A stretch of 27,635 nt of DNA from Phaeoceros laevis (lineage: Eukaryota; Anthocerotophyta; Anthocerotopsida; Notothyladales). The position numbers and the translations under genes were made by a program. The stretch lies in NCBI GenBank assembly GCA_049999765.1, contig JBNGIQ010003977.1, positions 1 to 27,635 on the forward strand, read 5' to 3'. The notes below the pieces were generated by a model. That model was not told the DNA's origin and did no database searches. It worked only from the letters and a program-made list of their open reading frames with translations. Shown piece after piece: positions 10,200-25,457 of the stretch (positions are counted from its first letter, which is position 1; the number at the start of each line of letters is the position of its first letter).

Positions 10200-10440
10200 C
10201 CAGAAAGTCATGCGCCCCGCCAGCATATATACAAGCAGACTCTTTGGCATCCAGGAAAACTAGGCAAGCACACCAGGCAAGCACCCAATATTTAGCTGGC
10301 CTGATTTCGAACATCTTCGCCAGTACTACTAACTAGTCCAGGGTTAGGGCCTGGCAGCCCAGGTACCACTTTGCAAGCCTACAAGTCAGGCTGGCCTACA
10401 GTATCAAGTACCAGGCATGTCCATTGACTGAAGAAGCTTC
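10200..10440 (+). repeat. Dispersed repeat family, copy 3
   Basis: Shares CAATATTTAGCTGGCCTGA, TCTTCGCCAGTACTACTAAC, CAGGGTTAGGGCCTGG, GGCTGGCCTACAGTATCA and GGCATGTCCATTG with copy 1, in the same order and orientation. It adjoins the truncated 3' end of the ODR4-like pseudogene. Confidence 0.6.
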
Positions 10441-10510
10441 CAAGTTGTCACCCACGTAATCTGATCCACATGGTGCAAAAAGAGTTCCAGCCTAAGGACA
10501 GATCACCCAC

Positions 10511-12052
10511 CTTGAGTTTGGATAGTGATATCCAATGGGAGAAGAAGATCAACCAAATGAGACTTGTCTCTGATTCTGTCCAAACGCACATCTGCATCCA
10601 GATCGGCCTGCAAGATACGAAGAGTGATAAGAGGAAGGATATCCAAGAGGCCCTCTTAGAAGGCCCAAAAATCATCATTCCAGAACGACTGGAGATAGTG
10701 GGGTTACTTGCAACAGCAGGCTGGTAGACATACCAGAAGACCATTAAGTAAGGCTCGGCAGCCTTCAAGCGTGTAACCACTAGTGAAATGAAAGCCAATA
10801 GGGTATCCATCAATGACTTGTGTGCCTGCTTGCCTCTTGCATCCCTGGTATCCTGTCCCGAAGTAACATTCCGTTTTACAACCCATAGGAAATCCATATC
10901 TAGTGATGAACAACAAGGTAGGTTAAGAAACAGAAGGACGATATCTGTGAGAGGTTCCCAGGTTGCAAAAGATACCTAAAGTTAAACCGACATGATGCTG
11001 AGAGATACTGCAGGTTTGCTCCTACGATTTTTTTGCAGCTTCCATTCACAGGGTCTAAGCAAGGTTGAGGAAAAGCTCGCTCCAATGAACAGCTTCGGTA
11101 CGACAACCTAGTCCACATTTCACCATTCTCACTGAGCTGGATGAGCAGAGCAGAGTAGAGCAGTGCAGGCAACGAAAAGAAAGTCATGTGAACAAAATCC
11201 TCCACGAAGGTCAGGACAAGAACACCTTCTCGGGCTGAAAGAGATATGCGACAATAGCATGTCCATAATGTCACTTCCCTGCAACTCTACCAACACCGAG
11301 GCTGCTCGCACAACCTGTCGTTGAGAACAAAGGCAACCAATAAGCAATTGTTTCCTTGTAAAATGCGTTTTTGTCTCCTGCTATGACATTTACAAGCTAA
11401 CGTTGTCAGTATGTTATACATAAGTCCAAGAGGCTGTGGTCATCAACTACAAACTTTTCGCTCCCATACCATGCAGGCAATTGGAACAAAACACTGCTCA
11501 CCTCCCAAAGCACTAGCTGATAGTTCTTAAACGACCCCTCGGTGCCAAAGACTGTAGATCCCCACAACATGCATACCTCCAATAAGCATCCTCGACACCT
11601 GGATAAGACATGGCCACAGAATATTGATTCCAAGGAGTCCTTACAGCAAGTTCGGACATCTCAACGGGCATCACCTGCCTGGCATGCTCTGCCACCCACT
11701 CGAGATCAACCTGAATAGAGGAAGAGTCCACAAGCAGGTTTCCCCTTACCGCCTTTCTGTCCACCCCCTACTCTCTGTACTGGAGGAATCCACTTTTGCC
11801 GTGTCTTCCCCATCGTTCTGTGGGGCTGGGATCAGGCAAATACCAAATCCCGAGCCTCCCTACAAAAAGCCCTACCTGCAACCACGCTCACCTTTCAGGC
11901 AAGGAACTCCTAACCACTGAAAAGTTGCCTCAGAATGCCCGTCCTGCATCCCACCTGGACACAGAGTGGCCAGACTCAAACAGAGAGTCCACAAATGACT
12001 CCACCTGTGCTTGCTCCGCAGCCACCGTGCGCACCGTATTCACGCGCTCGCG
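10511..12052 (-). pseudogene. ODR4-like (C1orf27 family) pseudogene, 3'-truncated
   Basis: ODR4-type proteins are endoplasmic-reticulum membrane factors studied for receptor trafficking. Minus-strand segments match the family in order: AAEQAQVESFVDSLFESGHS (about 12030-11960), CLIPAPQNDGEDTAKVDSSS, DLEWVAEHARQ, SRMLIGGMHVVGIYS, SFKNYQLVLWE, LLSHISFSPRRCSCPDLR (about 11240), and RIRDKSHLVDLLLPLD (about 10570-10530). Introns with GT-AG ends remain, for example between HARQ and VSRML and between VLWE and VVRAAS, so it is not a retrocopy. The expected initiator position is GTG, and I count frameshifts after GHSVS, between the TERR and KAVRGN readings, and before SFKNYQ. The C-terminal part, including the membrane anchor, is not visible; the homology ends at about 10511, close to the dispersed repeat. 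Some shifts could be misjudged introns, but the total is hard to explain by splicing. Confidence 0.7.
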
Positions 12053-12661
12053 ATCTCGCACAGGCTAGAGCATGTCTAATTCAGGTCGAGTGTGTCTGAT
12101 TCCGATCGAGTAGGCATGTGAAACGAACATATAAATTTTGTGCGGGAAAACTTTTACTTTTGGACTCCACTCATGGTTATTTTGAGAAACGTTGCATCCC
12201 ACAGAATGGCAGCCACAGCTGTCTGGCGCAGCCCCGAAAGATTGGCTTACCGTTGTACTAATCTTGCCAGTCTAGAACCACTGGTTAAGTGCAATTTCCC
12301 ATCCCGAGATGGAGATGCACCTAAGGTGCCGTCACAAAGTCGTCTGGGCAGAGTTCTGGCATGCGGAGGCATCTGGCCAGATGGTAAGAATAGGAAACCT
12401 GGTAAATAAATCTTAAATGCAGCCTGTGGCAGATGGCCAGCCGGATGAAGGCCTCCTAGATCTACCAGCTTAACACCTGAAAAGAAGACGATGCCATCGT
12501 ATGTAAACGCCACACAACAAACAATCATTTGAATTACAAACAACCACCCGAGCAACCAACAAGATAGCATAGACGGTATCTGTACAACATACATATCATG
12601 GACATAGCACACAAACTCCCGCCAATCTTGATCCGTCACCAAGCAGGCTATTCGCTTCATA
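12053..12661. other. Gap between the ORMDL stop and the ODR4-like pseudogene
   Basis: This holds the 3' UTR of ORMDL (minus strand, from 12661 downward). A 163-residue minus-strand frame (12247-12738) overlaps the ORMDL last exon in another frame and is a shadow. No other gene is seen. Confidence 0.5.
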
Positions 12662-13601
12662 CTACGTTGGATAGTCAGAGTTGATTCCGAAAATGCGGAC
12701 TCTGTGCATATTTGGGAACTTCGCAACCACCATAACAAAAACGGCGATAGTGTTCGGAATGAGCCAAGGCATTCGATAGTCTGTCGTGTGAGATGCTATC
12801 AAGAACCTGCAGTTCCAGGCATGACAATGCAGGAGGTTAGGAATAGCTTGCTGGTTGCAACGACATGATCTATTCTTGTTTGTTCTTGGATCACACTTTC
12901 ATGTAGACGTGTGTTAGACAACATTCAGCAAAACGTATCATCAACATGAGGCAGAATTTTCAGATCACAGATGCCATGCCCCAAAACTCACAGAATTTTT
13001 GTTTCCGTCCTAGACAGGTGAATCTGCGAGGTACTTACAAGACTACAGGTACTACTGTCAGAAACTTCCTGTTGCGAGTCAGCTGCCTCCCATCATCCAC
13101 TTGCTCCCACCATGTCAACATACTGTATTGACCCTGATCTTCCGCAAAAGGCGTTCCCTTCTTCCAATGGAAGAAGCGGTACGTAACCTGTTGGTGTGCA
13201 CATGTCGAATGTCAGCTAGATTTTCAACAACAGCTACACTCTCCTCTCTGCACCTCCTGCCAATTCTTCCAAGGATACCCTAGAACAGAATTCTGAAGTA
13301 GATGGTACGGGGTGTGAAGAACAGGACCAGACGAGGACACAAGAGCTAAGGTGCTGAAACACCGAAACAGGGATTGCGCAGAGGAGAATGGAGGAGGCGT
13401 GGAAGCACTTACAGCAGCGTGCGTGAGGTTGACCGCTGACCAAGCCGTGCCCGCCGAGCATCCAAACACAGAGAGTATGAGCAGCCAGCAGACGAAAGTG
13501 ATAAGGATGTAGGTGGTCCACACGCCGGGATACTGGAACCAGGACGTATTCTTGTTCAAATCCGGGGGAGGGACAGCCTTCACATACAGGTTCCCCACCA
13601 T
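12662..13601 (-). CDS. ORM: ORMDL family regulator of serine palmitoyltransferase
   Basis: Three exons on the minus strand, 13601-13413, 13187-13039 and 12806-12662, join in phase (0, 2) to a 160-residue protein, the normal ORMDL length. ORMDL proteins are ER membrane proteins that bind serine palmitoyltransferase and restrain sphingolipid synthesis. Exon 1 gives NLYVKAVPPPDLNKNTSWF and YPGVWTTYILI with the first hydrophobic hairpin. Exon 2 gives RFFHWKKGTPFAEDQGQYS and LTWWEQVDDGRQLTRNRKFL. Exon 3 gives SHTTDYRMPWLIPNT and VAKFPNMHRVRIFGIN. All hallmark motifs are intact and no stop interrupts them. I chose the ATG at 13601 because it sits two codons before NLYVKAV; an in-frame ATG at 13649 (MADKLL) could add 16 residues. 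Donors are GTAAGT for both introns. The decayed ODR4-like copy lies downstream on the same strand. Confidence 0.95.
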
Positions 13602-14290
13602 CAAAGCATCCTGCCTGCTTTGGAGCCTGTGTAGGAGCTTGTCGGCCATGGTAGCCTCACGAACAACGAACACGGTATCTTTGGGAAGGACTGCCTGGCC
13701 CAAGGTCACCAGATTTGCCTACAACGAAGGTTTGGCTGGCAATCTATCAAATGTTAGATATCCTCCGACTTCCAGTTCCGGCAGCCCTAGAAGGATTGAT
13801 TTTTTTTTTTAATTTCTCCGAAACTACCGATTGTACAGTGCTGCGATGGCTACCGTCACGGAAATTGGTGAAGACCTGGCCATGGTCCTGGCTAGCGGCT
13901 AGCGCGCGTTAGGGTGAGTCAGTGACGACGCAACAAGAGTAGGAGGCCCGCACCGACGTGCCAATTTTCCTCCTCAACATCTTTTGGCGAGCACTCCATC
14001 TGGAGGAGCTCCATCTCATGGAGCTCCAGTGAGTCCACATTTTTCCATGTCTGCTGCTCCTTTATCTAACTCCTCCTGGCTGTCTGTGTGTTTTCTTCTT
14101 TCCTGGAAACAATGTCATGGCCAGCAGGGTCAAGGAAAGCCGATGGTCATCCTCCTTCAACCATCCACACTTAGCGTCAGACTAAGCTGTCCGCACACCT
14201 CCCTGGCCTGTCCCTCAGATTCTACGGTGTCAGATCCCTCCCTCTTCTTTCATGATGTCCCTCCAGGCTCTCTCTTTCCAAGGGTCTGCG
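13602..14290. other. Upstream region of ORMDL
   Basis: Presumed 5' UTR and promoter of ORMDL on the minus strand. A T tract lies at 13800-13810. A 174-residue plus-strand frame (13984-14508) begins at TTG, is serine/proline-rich through the local repeat and is not supported as a gene. Confidence 0.4.
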
Positions 14291-14294
14291 TCAG

Positions 14295-14470
14295 CATCAG
14301 GCCATCATCTCCAGTTTCTCACTGCTCTACCAGCACATCAGGCCACCATGTTGCAGTGGCTCTCCAATGCCTCTCCATCAACATCGGGCCATCCTCTCAA
14401 GTTTCTTGTTCGAGGGCTCTACAGCACATTAGGCTACATCAGGCCCGATGCAGTCCAGTTTTGAGAATTC
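14295..14470. repeat. Degenerate minisatellite, about 4 units of 41-46 bp
   Basis: Units begin CATCAGGCCATCAT (14295), CATCAGGCCACCAT (14336), CATCGGGCCATCCT (14382) and CATTAGGCTACATCAGG (14427). Later parts share CTCCAGTTTCT and GCTCTAC words, with considerable drift. Confidence 0.6.
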
Positions 14471-14500
14471 CAGCAAGGTCTGTCCTAGCATGGACTGCGT

Positions 14501-14548
14501 CCCAATGATTCTGACAATCCGCTTGTCCCGAACAGACTTAAATTGCTC
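14501..14548 (-). pseudogene. Isolated citrate synthase exon 5 fragment
   Basis: The minus strand reads KSVRDKRIVRIIG, almost identical to KSVRDKQIVRIIG of exon 5 of the complete gene (16988-17050). About 36 of 40 bases match, from AAGTCTGT to ATTGGG. Neighbouring exons 4 and 6 are not found around it, the splice acceptor and first codons are lost, and sequence outside the match diverges at once. It is a stray exon-sized remnant about 570 bp beyond the 3' end of the intact gene, on the same strand. Confidence 0.7.
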
Positions 14549-15117
14549 ATTCTGACGAGTGCGAGTGCTCTCGAAAATACTGAAACTCAATTGCCTTGCC
14601 TAGCACGTGGTTCAGAAACTTGAGCAAATCGTCCTACCTGGAAAACGGGAACTGCCCTCAGTGTATTTTGAGCTTGCACGAATGAAGGGCTTCAACAATG
14701 GCTGACTTGATACAACCAAAAAGACCCTTAGAGACTAAGGAAATCGAACAGACAGGGTGTTGGTGTCGCTAAGCTGTAGTAGCTACCACCTTTTAGATTA
14801 CTTTGCCGAGGGATCGTGGTACTCACCACATGGAGGCTTGAGAGTCGCTTGACTCAAGGAACACTAGTCAAGCGTCACGAATGGACAGTAGGTATGTGAC
14901 CCCCACGGCCGCCAACCGCTGTGCCCAACAATCTAGAACACCCACGACAGTTACGCTATCTCGGGTAAAATCGACAACGTCTCCTTTCGAATCAAGACGG
15001 CGTACTTGTTTTGCGCACTTTTATTACATACTTCTGTATGGGCACATCTTGTCAATTATTCCCTTCAGAGGAAGATTTTTGCGTAGTTAGATAGCTGCCA
15101 ACAACCTATTTGGTATC
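14549..15117. other. 3' flank of citrate synthase
   Basis: Includes the presumed 3' UTR of citrate synthase (minus strand, below 15117). No gene is supported. Confidence 0.4.
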
Positions 15118-18198
<3,081 letters not shown>

Positions 18199-18839
18199 GG
18201 CTCCTGATTGCACAAGTGTCACCATACGCCTTCTTCCCAAAAATCTGAGCTAAAGCAGGAAGCGGTCTCACCGCACAAAATTCAGCGGATGCATTCGATG
18301 CGGATGGCACACAATATAGCTTCCGAAGTGCCAAGATAGAGCGGGTCGAGGATCGAGATGCAAAATTTTCAGGACAATTACATGTGCCACACTTAAAATA
18401 GCTGCCGATGATTGCGCCAATAATATGGAGCTCCAGAATCCGCAAAGAATGGATGCACCGCAATGCGCCAGTCGGGCTGCTACTTTTTAGCAATTGTCTC
18501 TCACACGGTAAGGACAGATTCCGGGTGATTCACAAGCCGAGAGCAAGAAAGCGGTGAGTAGTCGCGCGGAGCCTGCCTTTCACGAAACCCACTCTTGCAG
18601 GTCACCTACGTGGTTGGCCGCCACTTGGATCACCTATCCTGTCTGTCCACGTCATACGCCCAGTGGACAATTGAGACCTATGGTGACCTGCACTTGTTCC
18701 CAACTTGTGTGAAGTAGCGGAAGTTGCGATCCACATGGTCCTGTTGTCTCCCGCTCTTTCTTAGTCCCCCGTCTTCCCCGCTGTGCTTGGTGCCCTTCGT
18801 GTTGTGTGGATTTGCCTGAACCGACTTGAAGCGCGGGAG
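18199..18839. promoter_or_regulatory. Shared divergent promoter region (citrate synthase / TBCA)
   Basis: The two start codons face away from each other across 641 bp, which must hold both promoters and leaders. Two ACGT-core words occur (CTACGTGG near 18606 and CACGTCA at 18648-18654), a type bound by plant bZIP factors; this is suggestive only. No clear TATA box was picked. Confidence 0.45.
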
Positions 18840-19430
18840 ATGGCTACGCTGAAAAATCTTAAGATCAAGACGGGCATAGGGCGGCGGATACTGAAGGAGC
18901 TGTATTCTTATACGAAGGAGGTGGACAAGGAAACTGTGAAGGTCACTTTGATGCGGGAGTCTAATGCCGATGCACACGATCTCAAGCAACAGGTTGTTGC
19001 TTGACTCTCGGGCATGGCCTTGCTTGTTCCTTCGTTGCGAATGAATTGTCCTCCCCCTGCATTGCCCTCAGGCAGGCTAAAGGGGTACCCAGTTGTGACG
19101 GTTATAGGAAGGTTTCTCGTTTCTGAGCGCGGGTGTTTGTCATACAGGAAAATGTCTTGGCCGAGTCCAAGATGATGATCCCCGACGTCAAGAAACGGCT
19201 GGAAACAGCACTTAGCAATCTACAATCCGCCATTGTACGTTGAAGCTCAGACCTACAAGCAAGGTTTGGTTGTGCTTTTGGTGTTTGACTTACAGTATTG
19301 AAATCCATGATGGCAGGCGGAAGCCCTCAAAGATGAAGGCAATGCGGAGGCAGAAGAGTTGAAGGCAGCTCAGGAGCTGATCGACGAGGCTGAGCCTCTT
19401 CTCGCCGAACCTGCCCTTGCAGCAGCTTAG
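18840..19430 (+). CDS. TBCA: Tubulin-binding cofactor A (tubulin-folding chaperone)
   Basis: Three exons (18840-18992, 19148-19234, 19317-19430), all in phase 0, give 117 residues, the normal cofactor A length. TBCA captures quasi-native beta-tubulin released by cytosolic chaperonin, an early step in making alpha/beta-tubulin dimers. Exon 1 reads MATLKNLKIKTGIGRRILKE with a following heptad helix (ELYSYTKEVDKE) and ends DAHDLKQQ. Exon 2 reads ENVLAESKMMIPDVKKRLET. Exon 3 gives the third helix and an alanine-rich acidic tail ending ALAAA. These match the three-helix bundle of the family. Splice sites are CAG/GTTGTT, ATT/GTACGT, and acceptors ACAG and GCAG. It is divergent from citrate synthase and convergent with the HCF136-like gene, whose stop lies only about 130 bp beyond. 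Confidence 0.95.
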
Positions 19431-19562
19431 GCAGCACATTTTTCTCAATTTTGTAGCAGATAAAGAACACATCACTTGGGGCGGAAAACTAACCGAGGTG
19501 TTACGTAGTGGCACTACTAGGAACTTCCTGTTTACGGAGTACACCTTGAAGACCTTGCAGAG

Positions 19563-21650
19563 CTACAAATTCTGCTTAGGGCCGGACTGCTTTTGATCCT
19601 CACTGGCTTTGATTATGGTTCTCAGGGACTGGACGTCTATGTACTGCAGGCTCCTTCTATAGACCATATGCCGGAAAAGGACACCTCCTTCACCCATCAT
19701 GAAACCCTTGTGTATGTCTACAAACCTGCCCAAGAGGAGGCCGGAATGAGATTTCCCAGAACTTTGGCATGTACACCTACCTGCAACGTGCCACTGGCAG
19801 CAAAAGTAACTAACGAACCTGGTTCGAGCCAAATTGTTCGAGAAGTCCTTCCTCACTGAATCCCGTATCCAGGTCTACCCCCCATCCAGAGTTCTGAGTA
19901 GCACACCACCAGAACCAGCGGCCCATACTTCGTACTACATCAAAAACCGAGCGCAGTTCACTACACAACCTAGCAGATGATTGCGTCACATGTCAATTGC
20001 ATCAGACAAAAGACATAAATATTGTGCCAACCGGACTTCGGAAACTTATGTTGTTAACACCAAGTCCCTGGATGGACACCTTGGACTCCTGAAATTCATT
20101 TAGTCCCTGGCACGAAAAAACGTTTTTAGTTGCAACAGCACAATAGCAAGTTGCTGTAGTGTGATGTTGTAACATCTATCGACAAATGTAGACCGTGGAC
20201 AAAAAAGCTAATCGTGCTTCCGAGTAATAGATTGTACGAACATAGAAATCTGAAACCAGTTGCACCTTTGGATTGTTTGAAAAGTATAAGCCGCCTTCCT
20301 GGCTTAGAAGCCAGAGATTACCATCCGTAAGCCAGCCCATGTTCTTAATATTCACGAGATTTGTATCCTTGTGTGCTCGCCACCATGGCTGGGTAGGTAT
20401 CCCACAATACCAGTCAGTAATGCAGGTGCCCTTCATCGCTGTCCGAAGGAGGTCATCATCTTTTTGTAATTGAAGGCTAGCTATAACTCTGCTACCAAGC
20501 CCAAAAATTAAACCAGGTCAAATTCACACACTAACTTGGTCTTGCGTCCATGTCAGGTAAGCATTGCCGTCAGCTGAGACAGCAACATACTCTCCGTATC
20601 TAGATCGGTCGATTTTCGACAGCCTTCCTATCTCATTAGTTGAAGAACTAGACCTGAACAGAACAAGGAAATGTTCACAACCGTTCAAAGGGGCAGCTTT
20701 CTTCAGGCTTCACTGGTCAACAATGCATCATATTCTTACCGACCCTCAGTGCTCGCCTGAGTACTCTGCGAAGTATTTGGTTTCAACGTTAGTCCACCAT
20801 CAGCAGTGAAAAGCACTGCTCCATCCGTGGTTACCAGCTCCGCTTGCCTTTCTCCAAAAGCTTCTATACTTAACTGCCACACAGTCCGCAACACAATATG
20901 AGTACCAGTTCACCTACAGATAGTGCCCGCAGACCACCTTTAAGTGAAGGAACTCTCACAGGACTTTCTGAACCGTTCAGGCTGAGAGGTATGTTTTTCC
21001 AGTTGCTGCCACCATCTTCTGTGTACAGTAGGACAGCAGGCTCTCCTATGATCCAGCCATTACCACCTTCAAATCTGATACAGGTGAAGGTGACCTGGTC
21101 CTCCAGTCCGTCTGGCACTTTGCAACTACTCCAGGACCTGCCCCCGTCCCGGGTCTCCAGCAACGTCTTATGTGTCCCAACAAGGAAACCTCAAGTGTAC
21201 AACCATTGCTGAGAGGTCTGAGACATCAAGTCACGAAAATGCACCAACCTTGGGTAGCAATTATCTCATCGGTCAGGCAATGAAGAGGAGTCAGTCCTTA
21301 CCATGATCCCAGTCCCTCGGCACAAATCCCACGTCCAACAAGTCCACTTCGGGGCCCACCGGGACGGCAACCTCCTCCCATTCAGAGCGAATATTGCCAG
21401 CCCTTGCATCCTCTGGCGCCGGAATTCCATCTGCTGCCCCCCCTGCTGCAGCCGTGAGCACTAGTCCTGGCCCCGCCAACAGCATCTGCCGCCTGTTCAC
21501 ACTTAGGCCACACTTATCCTCATCCAGGACAGTCGGTATGCAGGCCCGGCTGGCCTGCAGCGCAGACCTCGTCCCGGAAGGAGCGCAGCCAGCTGCATTG
21601 CTGGGTACCCTCAATCTCGCTGCCTGTTGCAGGTTCACCAGCGTGGCCAT
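19563..21650 (-). CDS. HCF136: HCF136/Ycf48-like photosystem II assembly factor, with an in-frame stop in exon 7
   Basis: HCF136 (Ycf48 in cyanobacteria) is a thylakoid-lumen beta-propeller needed for early photosystem II reaction-centre assembly. Minus-strand exons: 21650-21302, 21189-20914, 20863-20740, 20653-20536, 20388-20266, 20106-20032, 19934-19819, 19725-19563. Residues 1-75 form a transit peptide with a twin-arginine signal (NRRQMLLAGPGLVLTAAAG). Propeller motifs follow: THKTLLETRDGGRSW, GWIIGEPAVLLYTEDGGSNW, YVAVSADGNAYLTW, NMGWLTDGNLWLL, EVWAAGSGGVLLRTLDGG and KGFMMGEGGVLFRHM. A TAG at 19877-19875 (codon 375) stands where the family has lysine (GG-K-S/T-W); reading beyond it aligns again (TWIRD, NNL, FVD). 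As written the protein stops early and loses its last blade, about 73 codons. The end of exon 2 is less certain than the others. Pseudogene, polymorphism or sequence error are all possible. Confidence 0.8.
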
Positions 21651-22401
21651 CACAACGACTGGGAGGACCTCCTACCAGGCCAGTGCCAGGCGTGGCACCC
21701 AACCAAGCTCCAAGGTCACGATTCCAAGGAAAAGTCGTCAATTCGTTGTTTCGTGCACCTTCGGTCGGAAGACAGGGAACCCCAACCAGGATAGTGCTAC
21801 AGTGATAACAGTATGCTGACTTGGCGTCGCAACAGAGCCGGCCTTCTTCTGCTGCGAGTAGTCGATACAGCGAGTGCGGTGGTTGCTGCCACGTCACCCA
21901 CTTCTTGTCTCCGGTGGGAATCCACTCGGCTAGGACCGGCTCCAGCTTTTTGATTCTGCTTGTCTGCAATGAGGTTGCAGGTGGTATCTGCAAGGATGTC
22001 AAATCCAGGATGCCAGAATTGGGAAATCTTGGCTTTTTCGTGTTTGCTCCGTGAAGAAGCCACTGGCGGAAGAGAATGATTCGTCGGTTGGTGAATTTGT
22101 TGACCGCAAATTGAGATCAATTACACTTGCAAAACTGTTCTAGTAATCCGTGAAGCGGCCCGCAGCTTTATAGAGAACCAGACAAGCTCTACGGCTCAAG
22201 TCTTTCCACACAAACAATCAGGCATCAGTTGTTGGAAGACTAAACAAATGAGTCGCACCTTACGCGGAGGTGCGGAGGTCAGCTTGTCAGCGGCAATTTG
22301 ACGTGCGTGAATGTCCAGCTGAGCTAGAAAGAAAGCTAGTGAAGAAGTCCATCCTATGCCCCAGGGCTGTCAGCGCTAAGAAGGAATAAGTTCCAAGTAT
22401 C
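21651..22401. promoter_or_regulatory. Divergent upstream region (HCF136-like / kinase fusion)
   Basis: Separates two outward-facing genes. A minus-strand frame (21520-22002) overlaps the HCF136 first exon in another frame and is a shadow. Nothing else is recognised in this part. Confidence 0.4.
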
Positions 22402-22410
22402 CTTATATAC
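22402..22410 (+). promoter_or_regulatory. Possible TATA box of the kinase-fusion gene
   Basis: CTTATATAC lies about 480 bp before the start codon at 22884. If used, the leader would span roughly 22435-22883 and contain upstream ATGs, for example at 22543. This is a weak, position-based call. Confidence 0.35.
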
Positions 22411-22883
22411 AACTCTGTAGAAGCAAGACCAGAGGTTCGACCACAGCAAGCTGAGTGCCGGCCAAGTTCAGAGGACCACCAGTGCGTGGCTGCATGGTAA
22501 ACGCACAGACAGAGGCTTAGGGCAAACAGATTCCCCGCTCTTGTGCTTATGGCAATGGTGAAGACGGGTGGCGTGAGGATCCTGGTAGGCTACTTTTGTT
22601 TCATAGGACAGCGAGTCTGGACAAGACGTTCGTGCCAAAAGCTCTTCACTGCTTTGTCCCCTCTGGAAGAGAGGTCGCTGGTACCGAGGCGCTCTTCTGT
22701 GCTGTTCAGGCAGAGTTGTACCTCCATCCAGGTGCGATGAATGTGAGGGAATACACTATCGCTGGCATCCTCATCCTGGTTCGGGGTGGTAGTCATGTCC
22801 GTGAGTAAATGACACGTTCCGATTGAGTTCGGCACTATCGACTGCAGAACCCCTGGAAAGTATTGTTTGCTGCAGCCGGTCTC

Positions 22884-24901
<2,018 letters not shown>

Positions 24902-25010
24902 CCCAGGCCCAGCTAGTCCTACTGCTGAGGTGCTTCCTATGCCTGTATTTACTTGTTACGAAGTTTTATGCTCCGTTCAATCCGGTGGTAGAGGCAAGGA
25001 CTGAATAAAA
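24902..25010 (+). terminator. 3' UTR and poly(A) signal of the kinase-fusion gene
   Basis: AATAAA at 25004-25009 lies about 105 bp after the stop codon, followed by T-rich sequence (GTAATTTTATTACT near 25048). Confidence 0.5.
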
Positions 25011-25409
25011 CTGAAATCCCGGTTGCCATCCCGGTTTGCTGTAATTGTAATTTTATTACTAACACATCCTGGCGAGAGGGTGTGATCAGTTTACAAACGC
25101 TGTGTTGTGGAAAGTTCGAGTTCTAATTTGACAAAAGATAAATTCTAATCTGAGAAAAGGAAAAGGAAAATTATCCGCCCGCAACGTGAAGAAGCAACTA
25201 TCAGCTTAGATAGATAGACAGGTCATGGAGTAGGAAAGCTTTAATTATGGCTGCACTAATTACAATTTAGAATCAGCTATGAGCTAAAACTCGAGGGAAG
25301 CTCCTCGAGTTGAAGTAAGTACTTGCTTAAACTGTTTCAAAAACATTGTTTTTTGAGAAGAGACATGTGATGATCTAGTAGGAAAGCTCCAAGTACGATC
25401 GCACTTGCT
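25011..25409. other. Intergenic and upstream region of the intact cysteine-rich gene
   Basis: AT-rich. AGGAAAGCT occurs at about 25231 and 25380, and CTCGAGGGAAGCTCCTCGAG (25290-25309) is a short inverted repeat. No reading frame is supported. Confidence 0.4.
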
Positions 25410-25419
25410 GCTATATATT
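25410..25419 (+). promoter_or_regulatory. TATA box of the intact cysteine-rich gene
   Basis: GCTATATATTA sits inside a short palindrome (TGCTG...CAGCA). A start near 25440 would give a leader of about 435 bp before the ATG at 25877. Confidence 0.45.
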
Positions 25420-25457
25420 ACAGCAGTGCTCGGACTTGGAAGGCCGTACGCTTTAGA

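Noticed and set aside
12247-12738. 163-residue minus-strand frame with hydrophobic stretches
   Set aside because: Its first part is the ORMDL last exon in the wrong frame and the rest is the 3' UTR; no homology is recognised.
13984-14508. 174-residue serine/proline-rich plus-strand frame
   Set aside because: It starts at TTG, not ATG, passes through a degenerate tandem repeat and the antisense of the citrate synthase exon fragment, and has no family match.
21520-22002. 160-residue minus-strand frame upstream of HCF136
   Set aside because: It overlaps HCF136 exon 1 in another frame, and the part upstream shows no motif or splice-consistent extension.
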